64,000 nt of DNA. Source: DATEDA01 sp963754305 (GTDB taxonomy: Bacteria; Pseudomonadota; Gammaproteobacteria; Burkholderiales; SG8-39). This document shows positions 12,092-20,941 of the stretch, piece after piece; position 1 is the first letter of the stretch; each line of letters opens with the position of its first letter. Made by a program: the position numbers and the translations under genes. The DNA lies in NCBI GenBank assembly GCA_963754305.1, contig CAVWFR010000011.1:124001-188000 (forward strand), read 5' to 3'. Under the pieces are notes generated by a model that worked only from the letters and a program-made list of their open reading frames with translations, was not told where the DNA came from and ran no database searches.

Positions 12092-13059
12092 TCCGGATGC
12101 GCGGCGACCCACTGCGCGAAGGAGGCGGCCGCCGCCTGCGGCACCGGCGGCGCGCGAAACTCCGCCGCGAGCCGCTGCATGTCGAGATGCGTGCGCTGCC
12201 GGGTCAGGTCGTCGTAGAACGGGACCGACGCGCCGCCGTCCACCTCCACGACCGGGAGCCCGGCCCCGGCCAGAGCGCCGACCAGCTCGCGCGCATGCCA
12301 GACGACGCCTCCGCCGAGGTTGTACAGCCGATGCCGGAGGTCCGGCGCAGTGAGCAGCCACGCGATCGCGTCGGCGACGTACGGCGCGAAGACCCAGTCG
12401 CGGCTGCCGCCGGCCGGCAGCGGCGCGATCGGCTCCCCGCGTACGGCGGCGCGCGCGATCGCGTGCAGCGGCGAGAGCCGCTCGCGCACGCCGGTCGCAC
12501 GCTCCCACGGACCGAACACGGCGGCGGGTCGTGCGATGACGACCGTGGGGCCAGCGGCTGCCAGCGCCGACCAGCGTGCAACCGCGGCCTCGAGCGCCGC
12601 CTTCCCGATGCCGTACAAGGTGCCCGGCGCACCGCGATCGTCCTCGCGCACCGGGCGATCGCCGAAGAAGAGATCGCCCATCGCCGACGACGAGGACGCG
12701 AGCACGACGCGGCCCACTTTGTGCCGCACCGCGAGCTCGACCAGATGGAGCGGCGCGGCGAGGTTGACGTCGAAGATCGACCCCGGCCCCGCCCGCTCGC
12801 GCTCCGGCGCGGCGGTGATCGCGGCGCCCGCGAACGCCGCGTCGACGTGAGCGGTGGAGACCAGCAGCTCGATCGCGTGCTCGTCGCGCACGTCCGCCTG
12901 AACGACACGCAACTTCCCGGGCAGCGCCGCAAGCGCCGCCTGCGCGAGGTCCGGAATCGGGCTCGCTGAAAGAGCGACGACCGAGTGTCCGTCGGCGAGC
13001 AGCCGCTCGAGCAGATTGACGCCGACGAAGCCCGAGGCGCCGGTAACCAGGATGTTCAT
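12076..13059 (-). CDS. NAD(P)-dependent epimerase/dehydratase (extended SDR)
   Basis: The 327-aa Rossmann protein starts MNILVTGASGFVG, the extended-SDR nucleotide-binding TGxxGxxG motif (residues 6-13). The catalytic YxxxK is Tyr149-Gly-Ile-Gly-Lys153, and the preceding ASSSSAMGD holds the Ser. All three catalytic residues are present. It follows the OYE-type reductase by 9 bases and its stop overlaps the cobW start. Family members are sugar-nucleotide epimerases, hydroxysteroid or isomerase-type enzymes, or reductases. In this catabolic setting it more likely oxidises or reduces an alcohol or ketone intermediate. Confidence 0.85.
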   Translation of the reverse strand: MNILVTGASGFVGVNLLERLLADGHSVVALSASPIPDLAQAALAALPGKLRVVQADVRDEHAIELLVSTAHVDAAFAGAAITAAPERERAGPGSIFDVNLAAPLHLVELAVRHKVGRVVLASSSSAMGDLFFGDRPVREDDRGAPGTLYGIGKAALEAAVARWSALAAAGPTVVIARPAAVFGPWERATGVRERLSPLHAIARAAVRGEPIAPLPAGGSRDWVFAPYVADAIAWLLTAPDLRHRLYNLGGGVVWHARELVGALAGAGLPVVEVDGGASVPFYDDLTRQRTHLDMQRLAAEFRAPPVPQAAAASFAQWVAAHPEWFRS

Positions 13060-13068
13060 GCGGGTCTC

Positions 13069-15039
13069 CTACAATGCACGTGCCGCGCGGTGCCCGTCGA
13101 AGATCGCCTCGAGCGCGTTTCGCGGTGCGAGGCAGTCGCCGACGAGGATCGGATCGAGCCCCGCGTCGACGAGCGGCGACTCGAGCGGATGATGCGCCGC
13201 CGGCGGAATGCAGCCCACGACGACGTCGACGCGCAGCGTGGAAGCGTCGCCGCAGGACGCGTTCTCGACCGTGAGCGTTCCGCCTTCGAACCGCAACGGC
13301 CGCGTCAGCGTGAGAAGGCGGATGCGCTTCTCGCGCCAGCGGGCGAAGGTCGTGAGATTGCTGTAGATCGTCGTTCGCCAAAGCATGGCCGCGACGGGCG
13401 CGATCAACGTGACCTCGGCGCCCTGCTCGGCCAGATGCTCGGTCAGCCCGAGCACCGGCCAGTCGCCGGTCTCGTCGTAGATCGCGATGCGCGCGCCCGC
13501 GGCCGGCATCTCCGCCGCGGCATCCAGCGTGAGCGCGGCGGTCCTGTCCGGAAGCAGGTAGGGCACCGGCCGTGACCCGGTTGCGAGCACGACGGCGTCC
13601 GCGCGCGCTTCGAGGAGCGCAGGCGCCGTCGCTGCGCGGCCGAGCTCGACCTGCACGCCGAGCGCGGCCAGCCGGCGCGACGCGTATTCGAGCCACCGGC
13701 CGAAGTCCTCGCGCCGCCTGAGTCGCGCCGCCAGGGCCAGCCGCCCGCCGAGATGCGCCCCCTGCTCCCAGAGCCGCACGCGATGTCCGCGCTCGGCGGC
13801 AATGCACGCGGCCTCCAGGCCGGCGGGCCCGGCGCCGACGACGATCACGTCCTTCGACACCGCGGCGCGATCGGCGCGCGGCTCGGTCCAGGCCCCCTCG
13901 CGGCCGACGCGCGGATTCACGAAGCAGGTGAGCGCCAGGTTCTTCTCGAGGTTCTGCGCGCAGCCCTGGTTGCAGCCGATGCACGGCCGGACCTCGTCCG
14001 CGCGGCCCGCCTGCCACTTCGAGACGATGTCCGGATCGGCGATGTGCGCGCGCGCCATGCCGACCATGTCCGCGGCGCCCGAGGCGATGATCTCCTCGGC
14101 TTCCTCCGGATCCCGGTACTTGCAGACGGTCAAGATCGCGACCGGCTCGCGCGCTCCGCTCACCGCCGCACGGATCGCACCCGGCAGGTGCCGGAACATC
14201 GCTTTGTCGACGCCCATGTCCGCCATCTGCGTGCCGAGCGACTCGCTCATGTGGTACGCGGAGTGGGTCACATGGATGAAATCGATCGCGACTTCGTCGA
14301 CGAGCCGCCGCGCGATCTCGGCGGCCTCCTTGACGTGCAGCCCTTCGGGCACGAACTCCTCCGCGCTCAGGCGGACGCCGAGACACCGTTCGCGGCCCAT
14401 CGCGGCGCGCAGGCGGCGCGCGACCTCGAGCGGGAACCGCATCCGGTTCTCGAGCGAGCCGCCGAAAGCGTCCTCCCGCCGGTTCGAGAGCGGCGAGAGG
14501 AACTGCTGGAGCAGGTGGCCGTGGCCCCAGTGCAGCTCGATGCCGTCCACGCCGGCCGCGAGCATGTTCTCCACGGTGCGCAGGTGGCCGTCGACGACGG
14601 CCGTCATGTCTCGCTGCGACATCTCGCGCGGCGGGTACGCGCCGAGCGACCATCGCACCGGCGACGGTCCCCACGAGCTGGTGCGTTCGAACTCGCCCTC
14701 GATCTGGCGGCCGAGATGACACACCTGCGCGAAGAAGAGCGCACCCTCCGCCTGCACCGCCTCGGCCACGCGCCGGTAGGCCGGAACGCTTTCCGGCAGA
14801 TAACCCGCGACACCCTGCGGCCGACCGAGGCTGTTCTCCATCACGCGGATCGCCTCGAACATCACGATCGCCGCGCCGCCGCGCGCGCGGGCGCGGTGAT
14901 AGTCGACGTGACGCTCGGTCGGCCGGTGCTGGTCGCCGAAGTTCGTCGTGTGCGCCGGGACGAAGATCCGGTTCCGCGCGCGCAGACGATTGATGGCGAG
15001 CGGCTCGAAGACGCGCGTGAGCGGGCGAGCTTCAGGCAT
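13069..15039 (-). CDS. OYE-type NADH:flavin oxidoreductase with FeS and FAD/NAD domains (first copy)
   Basis: The 656-aa protein has an N-terminal FMN TIM barrel (residues about 1-345), a complete 4Fe-4S site CIGCNQGC...C (Cys353, 356, 360 and 372), then a dinucleotide-binding domain starting VIVVGAGPAGLEAA. This three-part build is that of 2,4-dienoyl-CoA reductase (FadH), trimethylamine dehydrogenase and ring-reducing enoate reductases. The barrel motif ELHWGHGHLLQQFLSP carries the usual active-site region. It could reduce an activated C=C bond or demethylate an amine. It starts with ATG 15039, overlapping the preceding gene by 8 bases. A second, divergent copy lies at 20942-23002. Confidence 0.87.
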   Translation of the reverse strand: MPEARPLTRVFEPLAINRLRARNRIFVPAHTTNFGDQHRPTERHVDYHRARARGGAAIVMFEAIRVMENSLGRPQGVAGYLPESVPAYRRVAEAVQAEGALFFAQVCHLGRQIEGEFERTSSWGPSPVRWSLGAYPPREMSQRDMTAVVDGHLRTVENMLAAGVDGIELHWGHGHLLQQFLSPLSNRREDAFGGSLENRMRFPLEVARRLRAAMGRERCLGVRLSAEEFVPEGLHVKEAAEIARRLVDEVAIDFIHVTHSAYHMSESLGTQMADMGVDKAMFRHLPGAIRAAVSGAREPVAILTVCKYRDPEEAEEIIASGAADMVGMARAHIADPDIVSKWQAGRADEVRPCIGCNQGCAQNLEKNLALTCFVNPRVGREGAWTEPRADRAAVSKDVIVVGAGPAGLEAACIAAERGHRVRLWEQGAHLGGRLALAARLRRREDFGRWLEYASRRLAALGVQVELGRAATAPALLEARADAVVLATGSRPVPYLLPDRTAALTLDAAAEMPAAGARIAIYDETGDWPVLGLTEHLAEQGAEVTLIAPVAAMLWRTTIYSNLTTFARWREKRIRLLTLTRPLRFEGGTLTVENASCGDASTLRVDVVVGCIPPAAHHPLESPLVDAGLDPILVGDCLAPRNALEAIFDGHRAARAL

Positions 15040-16675
15040 GTCGGTGGAGCAGCTCGCGGATCCGGCCGATCCGCGGCAGCAACGCCTCGGACAGGCGCTC
15101 GGCGCTCGCGTCGAAGAACTCGTCGCTCGGCTGACCGGCGAGCGTCACCGGCCGGCCGAGCGCGCGCGCCCGCTCGAGTGTCGGATGCTCGAGCACCGCG
15201 CGCCAGGCGCGGTGATGCGTGCGCCACGACTCGAGACTGGCCAGCACCTCGCGGTTGATCGCTTCCGGCTCGAGCCGGACGGCCGCGGCGCCGGTGTAGC
15301 GCACGGCGAGCCGCTGGTCGAACCACGGCCGAAAGAGGCGCCGATTGCGGGTCGCGTGCCAGAGCGCGATCAGATGCCCGCCATCCCACCGCGGCTCGAT
15401 CGGAGGTGCGTACCGCGCCGCGTAGTCAGGCGTGTCCGCATGCGGCCTGGCCGGCGCCTCGAGCACGACACCAGCGACCGCGCGCGGGCGATCGGCCGCG
15501 ATCTCGACGGCGGCTGCGCAGCCTCCGTTCAGCGCGTAGAGATCGCACTCGCCGATCCCGAGGCGATCGAGCGCCTGCGCCATGACGCGCGCCATCGCGC
15601 TTGCGCCCGCGGCCTCGAATGCATCGGAGTCGCCACAGCCCGGCGCGTCGATGGCGACCACACGGCGATCGCGCGCGAGCGCTTCGATCTCGCCGAGAAG
15701 CATCGAGCCCGAACCGGGGATCGGCGGCACCACGATCAGGGGCCGCCCATCGGCGGGCCCGGCGGTCCGCAGCGCGAGCTGCCCGCCGTCCGCCTCGACG
15801 TAGGAACGCGTAACGCCCGTGCGGCGAGCGGCGGTCTGCAGCCGCGCTTCCGCCGGCTCGCCCGCGTGCGCGCGCAGCAATTCGATCTCCCGCGCCGCGC
15901 CCGCTATGCGGTCGAGCGGCATCGGCTCGATCCGGCAGCTCGCGGGGAGATTCCCGAGCAGCGCCAGCGCGGCAGTGAGCGAGTCGTCGGGATAGGCCAG
16001 GAAATAGGTGGGGACGCGCAGCTTGGGCACGAGCGCGGCGCTGTCGCAGCGGAACGCCGCGCCGTAGGGGAGACGGTAGCCGTTCCCGGCGCGCAGCAGA
16101 TCGACGACGCCCTCGTGCAGAAACTCGGCATCGGGAACGTCGCAGCGCGCTTGCGTGATCTCGCCCGGGACGTTCCACGGCCAGAAGAGATACTGCTCGC
16201 GGTAGCGGCACCACAGCCAGAGGAGATGCGATCCGTCCCACCGGACTTCGTACGGAGGAAAGTAGTTCGCAGTGCGGCGCGCGCGCTCGTCCGCGCTGTA
16301 AACGGGGTAGCCGTCGATCAGGACCGTGCTCACGCGGTCGGGCCGTCTTACCGCGAGCTCCACGCACACGAGCGCGCCGGTGTGCGAGCCGTAGAGCGCC
16401 ACGCGGCCGAGACCTAGCGCATCCAGCGTGTCGAGGAGGCCTTCCGCCAGGTCCGCCACCTCCGGCCGCGGGAGCGGCAGCGGATCGGAACGCCCCAGGC
16501 CGGGAATGTCGAGCGCAAGCGCGAGAAAGCCGGCGCGCGCGAAGGCCTCGGTCTGGAGGTCGAGCGTGCGGCCCGAGGTCGGCGACTGGTGGATCAGCAC
16601 CACCGCCGGACCGCGTCCGGCGTAGCGCAGATGCACCTGCCGGTCGCCGACCGTCACGAACGCGCGCCGGATCAT
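15032..16675 (-). CDS. Tandem double alpha/beta-hydrolase without nucleophilic serine
   Basis: The 547-aa protein consists of two alpha/beta-hydrolase domains (about 1-285 and 286-547). Both halves carry the same RWDG(S/G)HLxxLW...RxxxLFxPW block (residues 145-168 and 429-452), showing an internal duplication. The nucleophile elbow is GSHTG (96-100) in the first domain, with His where Ser is expected. In the second it is ALNGG (381-385), with Asn there. Neither domain therefore has a classical Ser, Asp or Cys nucleophile. The first domain's oxyanion region is IHQSPTSGRTLD. The ATG overlaps the dctM stop (ATGA), so it is coupled to the TRAP transporter. It may be a non-hydrolytic lyase or a binding protein for the imported compound. 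Fold certain, function unknown. Confidence 0.85.
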   Translation of the reverse strand: MIRRAFVTVGDRQVHLRYAGRGPAVVLIHQSPTSGRTLDLQTEAFARAGFLALALDIPGLGRSDPLPLPRPEVADLAEGLLDTLDALGLGRVALYGSHTGALVCVELAVRRPDRVSTVLIDGYPVYSADERARRTANYFPPYEVRWDGSHLLWLWCRYREQYLFWPWNVPGEITQARCDVPDAEFLHEGVVDLLRAGNGYRLPYGAAFRCDSAALVPKLRVPTYFLAYPDDSLTAALALLGNLPASCRIEPMPLDRIAGAAREIELLRAHAGEPAEARLQTAARRTGVTRSYVEADGGQLALRTAGPADGRPLIVVPPIPGSGSMLLGEIEALARDRRVVAIDAPGCGDSDAFEAAGASAMARVMAQALDRLGIGECDLYALNGGCAAAVEIAADRPRAVAGVVLEAPARPHADTPDYAARYAPPIEPRWDGGHLIALWHATRNRRLFRPWFDQRLAVRYTGAAAVRLEPEAINREVLASLESWRTHHRAWRAVLEHPTLERARALGRPVTLAGQPSDEFFDASAERLSEALLPRIGRIRELLHRHA

Positions 16676-17979
16676 TTCGCGAGGACCTTCTGCGGCAGCC
16701 AGGTCACGATCTGCGGAAACACCGCCATGATAACCACCGCGACGATGAGGAGGATGAAGAACGGCAGCGTCGAGCGCGCGATGTACATGCTGTCCTTGCC
16801 GGTCATCGCCTGCAGCACGAAGAGGTTGAAGCCGACGGGCGGGCTCAAGGTCGACAGCTCCGTCATCACGACGATGAAGATGCCGAACCAGATCGGATCG
16901 AAACCCGCGCTCAGCACCATCGGCAGGACGATCGATGTCGTGAGCAGGATCATGGCCACGCCTTCGAGCGCCGTGCCGAGCAGCAGGTAGACCGCGCACA
17001 GGACGGCGATGAGCGTGTAAGGGTGCAGCTGCATGCCCCCGACCCAGGCCGCGAGCGCCTTCGGGATCCCGGTCAGCGCCATCGAGACCGAGAGCACGCT
17101 GGAGCCGGCGAGGATGAGCCCGATCATGCAGGTGATGGCGAGCGCGCTGTACGCGCTCTCGACGAACATGCGCCGGGTGAGCGTCCCCGACGCCGCGGCG
17201 ATCGCGAGCGCGCCCGCGACCCCCAGCGCGCCGATCTCGGTCGCGGTGGCGAGCCCCGAGAACATGCCTGCGATTACCCCGGCGACGAGCACGAGGCACG
17301 GCACGAGGTGCTTCGTGGCGCGCAGGCGCTCGGCGAAGCTGGGCGTGCCGCCGGCGTCGGCCGGGATCTGGTCCTTGTTCGCGAGCGACCAGACCGCGAT
17401 GTAGCCGCTGAAGAGCGCCGTCACGAGCAGCCCGGGCAGGATCCCGGCGATGAAGAGCTTGAGGATCGACACTTCCGCCGCTACGGCGTAGACGATCATG
17501 ATCACCGACGGCGGAATCAGGATGCCGAGCGTGCCCGCGCCGGCGAGCGACCCGAGCGTGATCGGCTCGGGATACCCGCGGCCGCGCAGCTGGGGCAACG
17601 CGATCCGGGCGATCGTCGCGCAGGTGGCGGTCGAGGAGCCCGAGACCGCACTGAACAGCGCGCAGCCGAGCACGTTCACGTGGAGCAGCCGACCGGGAAC
17701 GCGCGTCAGCCACGGCGCGAGCCCCGAGAACACGCCCTCGCTGATCCTGCTCCGGAACAGGATCTCGCCCATCCAGATGAACATCGGAAGCGCGGTGAGC
17801 GTCCAGTCCGCGCTGTCGCCCCAGATCGACGTGACCGCCAGCGGTCCCATCGGGGCCGAGCTGAAGAGGCCGATCCCGATCGCGCCGACCAGGAGCAGGG
17901 CGAGACCGATCCACAGCCCGGCGGCCAGGAACGCGAGAAGCGCCAGCAGCAGGACGAGCGCGATCAGGGTCTGATCCAT
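16672..17979 (-). CDS. dctM: TRAP transporter large permease DctM
   Basis: The 435-aa integral membrane protein has about 12 hydrophobic segments, typical of the TRAP 12-TM subunit. Landmarks are SAVSGSSTATCATIARIALP (near 115-135), GTLGILIPPSVIMIVY (about 155-170) and the C-terminal SPPVGFNLFVL. It carries out sodium-driven uptake of an organic acid delivered by the DctP receptor. It lies downstream of a frameshifted dctQ and its stop overlaps the double alpha/beta-hydrolase start. If dctQ is really broken, DctM should be non-functional because the two form an obligate complex. The substrate is unknown. Confidence 0.93.
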   Translation of the reverse strand: MDQTLIALVLLLALLAFLAAGLWIGLALLLVGAIGIGLFSSAPMGPLAVTSIWGDSADWTLTALPMFIWMGEILFRSRISEGVFSGLAPWLTRVPGRLLHVNVLGCALFSAVSGSSTATCATIARIALPQLRGRGYPEPITLGSLAGAGTLGILIPPSVIMIVYAVAAEVSILKLFIAGILPGLLVTALFSGYIAVWSLANKDQIPADAGGTPSFAERLRATKHLVPCLVLVAGVIAGMFSGLATATEIGALGVAGALAIAAASGTLTRRMFVESAYSALAITCMIGLILAGSSVLSVSMALTGIPKALAAWVGGMQLHPYTLIAVLCAVYLLLGTALEGVAMILLTTSIVLPMVLSAGFDPIWFGIFIVVMTELSTLSPPVGFNLFVLQAMTGKDSMYIARSTLPFFILLIVAVVIMAVFPQIVTWLPQKVLAK

Positions 17980-18025
17980 TTACGCCGAGCACCCTGGTTA
18001 CGGAGTCGGGGCCATCCCGCCGCAC

Positions 18026-18557
18026 CTATTCGGCATGGGCCGCGGACGATTCCAGCGCGTCCTCGTGCTGCGCGTACACGGGCTGCTCCCCCCGCAGGAT
18101 CCGGACGAGCTCGTCGACGAGCGCGATGAGAAGCACCGACAGGCCGCACAGCATCAGCAGCATCGGGATCCACTTGGGGATCGGGATGAGCCCGATCGTG
18201 AACTCGCCGAGCATGCGCGTGGTCGCGATCATGTCCGCCGTATGCCAGACGAGATCGGCGATGATGATCGCCGCGACGCCCGCGCACGCCGCTTCGGCCC
18301 GGCGCCGCGCCCGCCGGCTTCAGGCGGGCGAGCAGGGTGAGCACGCGGACGTGCCCGCCGGCGCGCAGCGTATGCGCGTAGCCGAGAAACACCGCGCCCG
18401 CCATCGCGAAGCCGGCGAAATCGTCGGCCGAGGGCACCAGCGTGCCGGCGAGCCGCGCCACGACCTGCGACAGGGTGAGCACCGCTATCAGCACCAGGCA
18501 GACCACTGCCAGAACGCCGGAGGCGGCATAGACGAAATCGAGCGTGCGCCGGATCAC
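18026..18557 (-). pseudogene. dctQ: TRAP transporter small permease DctQ, frameshifted
   Basis: Translation from GTG 18557 (GTGA overlap with the methyltransferase stop) gives a membrane start RRTLDFVYAASGVLAVVCLV, then AGAVFLGYAHTLRAGGHVRV, both typical of DctQ. The frame then reads into junk near nt 18300-18325. The rest of a normal DctQ (ADLVWHTADM, IPIPKWIPMLLMLCGLSVLL and an acidic C-terminus) continues in another frame to TAG at 18026. The total of 532 bases is one more than a multiple of three, so one extra base or two missing bases explain it. The region is GC-only (gccgcgcccgccggc), where sequencing indels are common. Either a recent loss or an assembly error; the order dctP-x-x-dctQ-dctM identifies it. 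Confidence 0.8.
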
Positions 18558-19600
18558 GCCGCGCTCCGGCGCGGCTTGTACGCGACGAACGCGGTCCACG
18601 GGAAGCGCCACGTCGGCCAGTCGGGGGAGGTCGCGCCCGCCGCCTCCTCGAACGCGAGCGCGCGGATCTGCTCGAAACCCGCGTCCTTCAGCTCGGCCGC
18701 GACGTCGAGGCGGTTCAGCGACTCCATGTAGGGCTCGTTGTTGCGCCGCGCGTGGCCGTAGTGGATGAACTCGAGGAACGGATCCTCGATGCGGAAATCG
18801 AGATGGACGACGGCGCCGCCCGGCTCGAGCAGGCGGTGCGCCTCGCGGAAGGCCTGGCGCAGCGCCGGGGTGTCGAGCTCGTGCAGCACCATCGTCGAGG
18901 TCACGAGGTCGAAGGATGCGTCGTCGTAGCCGGTCCGCAGCAGGTCGGCCTGCGCGTAGGCGAGATTCGGCGCACCGGCGCCGGCCGCTTCGGTGGCGGC
19001 GAGCTCGAGACACGGCGCGGAGAGGTCGATCGCGACGACCTCGGCCGCCCCGAAGCGCTGCGCGATCGGCAGCGCGCTCTTGCCGAACCCGCAGCCCATG
19101 TCGAGGATGCGGCGCGGACTCCCGATCCCGGCCAGGAAGCCGGCGAAGCGCTCGTGCAGCTCGTACCCTCGCGTCGCGCCGGGCTGGGTGGAGCCAGCGC
19201 TCGCCCTATAAACGAGGCCCGCGTTCGGACCGGCGACCAGGTTTCCCGGGTGCTGGTGGGTGTCGACGGCGCTGTAGTAGTCCGGTACTCCGACGGAACC
19301 GTCCAGGTCGAGGCGTGCGCCGGCGGGCGGTTGCACGCTCGCGTCGCGGAGCGACACCGTCAACCCGTACCGGCCCGAGTACTTTGCGCGCTGGATGTGC
19401 CGCTCGAGCCAGGCGTAGAACCAGTACAGCGGGCTCGGCGCCATCAGGGCGGCGACCTCCTCCGCCGTCTTCGGCTCGTGCCCCGGATGCACACGCTCGC
19501 GGTAGTCGTCCTTCAGCGCGCCCCAGATCTCCGACATCCAGTAGCGCTTCGCTTCGACCAGGAACCCCTGGAACGCGGCGGTTGAGCGCTCACCGGCCAC
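18554..19600 (-). CDS. Class I SAM-dependent methyltransferase inside the TRAP operon
   Basis: The protein has 348 aa from GTG 19600, which overlaps the 3' end of the small upstream gene. The Rossmann methyltransferase core starts at RRILDMGCGFGKS (motif I, residues about 163-175). Motif II acidic loop AIDLS follows, then QADLLRTGYDDASFDLVTS (motifs III-IV) and LLEPGGAVVHLDF. An N-terminal domain of about 150 residues (WMSEIWGALKDDY, LYWFYAWLERHIQ) is not recognised and may bind the substrate. Placement of a methyltransferase between dctP and dctQ is unusual and suggests that it acts on the imported compound or on a CoA-free intermediate. Methyl acceptor unknown. Confidence 0.82.
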   Translation of the reverse strand: MAGERSTAAFQGFLVEAKRYWMSEIWGALKDDYRERVHPGHEPKTAEEVAALMAPSPLYWFYAWLERHIQRAKYSGRYGLTVSLRDASVQPPAGARLDLDGSVGVPDYYSAVDTHQHPGNLVAGPNAGLVYRASAGSTQPGATRGYELHERFAGFLAGIGSPRRILDMGCGFGKSALPIAQRFGAAEVVAIDLSAPCLELAATEAAGAGAPNLAYAQADLLRTGYDDASFDLVTSTMVLHELDTPALRQAFREAHRLLEPGGAVVHLDFRIEDPFLEFIHYGHARRNNEPYMESLNRLDVAAELKDAGFEQIRALAFEEAAGATSPDWPTWRFPWTAFVAYKPRRSAA

Positions 19601-19891
19601 GGTTCGCCTCCACGTCGTTGCGCGAGGCGGCGCGCCCGAGCACCGGCTCGAGCACGTGCCGGACGTAGTCGCGGCGATCGGCGGCGATCCGGGCCTCCGT
19701 CGCCGCGTCGCCCGAGAATGCTTCGACCGCGCCCTCGGCGAGCGTCCCCCGGACGCGAGCAGGTGCTCGAGGACGAGCATCCGCTCGCGCAGGACCTGCA
19801 GCTCGGCGGCGAGGTTGAACACCACGCCCATCAGGCGGTCGATCGCCGGATCCGGAAAGAATGTCTGCTCGGGTGCCGTCGAGGGTTGCAT
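19590..19891 (-). pseudogene. Small unknown protein (about 100 aa), frameshifted at a G5 run
   Basis: ATG 19891 opens MQPSTAPEQTFFPDPAIDRL followed by a helical stretch (LQVLRERMLVLEHLLAS). The natural continuation, LAEGAVEAFSGD and ADRRDYVRHVLEPVL, is in another frame and ends at TGA 19590, overlapping the methyltransferase start. The switch lies at a run of five G on this strand (nt 19746-19750), and one additional G would restore a single frame. The protein would be a short, helical, possibly coiled-coil partner of the methyltransferase. A homopolymer indel in the assembly is a likely cause, but true inactivation or slippage cannot be excluded. The family is not recognised. Confidence 0.6.
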
Positions 19892-19910
19892 CGGCTGCCT
19901 TTCGCGTCGC

Positions 19911-20918
19911 TTAGCGGCCGGTGGCCTTCAGAAACTGGGCCATGACGGTCTTCGCGTCGTCGTCGGCCTTCTGCAGCCACTCGGTGCGCATCGTCTCGCC
20001 GATCTTGTTCAGCTCCGCCTGCAGCGCGGGCGACGGCTTGACGACCTTCATCCCCGACTCGCCGAGCTTCTTCCGCGCCTCGTCGACCTGCTGGCGGCTC
20101 ATCTCCCAGCCGCGCTTCTCGGCGGCGGCCGACGCCTCGAGGATCGCCTTCTGCGCCGTCTCCGGCAGCTTCGCGAATGCCGCCTCGTTCACGAACACCA
20201 TCTGCTTGGGCAGCCAGGCGTTGGTGTCGTAGAAGTAGCTGGTGAATTCCCACACCTTGAACACCACCCCCGTCGTCGGAGAGGTGTTGAAGAGCTGGAC
20301 CGTGCCGGTGGTCATCGCCTGCGGCAGCTCGGTGATCTGGACGGTCGTCGGCACGGTGTTCATGAGCCGGGCGAGCTGCGAGGTCATCTCGTTGTACGCG
20401 CGCTGCCGCTGGCCCGCGATGTCGGCGAGCGTCTTCACCTCCTGCTTGAAGAAGAAGCCCTGCGACGGCCACGGCGCCGCATACAGGAGCCGCAGTCCCT
20501 GCTTCTGCATGTAGCCGGTGAGCGCCGGGCGCGAGATCTCCCAGAGCTTCATGCCCTCGTCGTAGTCGCGGACGAGGAATGGCAGGCCGTCGATCTCGAA
20601 TAGACGCTTCTCCGACCCGAGGTTTTGCATGAGCTGGGTGCCGAACTCGACCTGCCCGGTCTGCACCGCGCGCTTGATCTCGGGGTTCTTGATCAGCGAG
20701 CCGGTGTAGTGCATGTTGATCTGCACCGCGCCCGCGGTCGCGGCGCGGATCTCGTCGCCCCATTTCGCCATGTTCTGGTTGATGAACTCGGTCGGCGCGT
20801 ACGCGTCGGCGAGATTCATGCGGAACTGCTGCGCGGTTGCGCTCGTCGACGCGGCTGCGGCGAGGATCAGGATCGCCGCGGCGAGGACCGCGTTGGTGCC
20901 GACACGTTGCGTCTTCAT
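19911..20918 (-). CDS. dctP: TRAP transporter solute-binding protein DctP
   Basis: The 335-aa protein is preceded by a strong AGGAGG six bases upstream of ATG 20918. A Sec signal peptide (about residues 1-29, ending SATAQQ) is followed by a DctP fold. Landmarks are FGTQLMQNLGSEKRLFEIDG and GQRQRAYNEMTSQLARLMN, which corresponds to the region with the carboxylate-binding Arg in this family. The C-terminus is lysine-rich. It captures an organic acid in the periplasm for DctQM. It is separated from dctQ by a small gene and a methyltransferase, which is unusual. It follows the second OYE-type reductase by 23 bases. Confidence 0.92.
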   Translation of the reverse strand: MKTQRVGTNAVLAAAILILAAAASTSATAQQFRMNLADAYAPTEFINQNMAKWGDEIRAATAGAVQINMHYTGSLIKNPEIKRAVQTGQVEFGTQLMQNLGSEKRLFEIDGLPFLVRDYDEGMKLWEISRPALTGYMQKQGLRLLYAAPWPSQGFFFKQEVKTLADIAGQRQRAYNEMTSQLARLMNTVPTTVQITELPQAMTTGTVQLFNTSPTTGVVFKVWEFTSYFYDTNAWLPKQMVFVNEAAFAKLPETAQKAILEASAAAEKRGWEMSRQQVDEARKKLGESGMKVVKPSPALQAELNKIGETMRTEWLQKADDDAKTVMAQFLKATGR

Positions 20919-20941
20919 TTCGACCTCCTGGAAAGAGACAA

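Noticed and set aside
11048..14722. A 1224-residue open frame on the minus strand covering cobW, the SDR gene and part of the first OYE-type reductase gene
   Set aside because: Only its last 347 residues have a recognisable fold (CobW). The rest is arginine-rich antiframe of the SDR and reductase genes, a GC-bias effect.
15032..18025. Reading the double hydrolase as a 997-residue fusion with dctM
   Set aside because: The upstream 450 residues are the dctM gene in another frame. An ATGA start at 16675 gives a normal gene.
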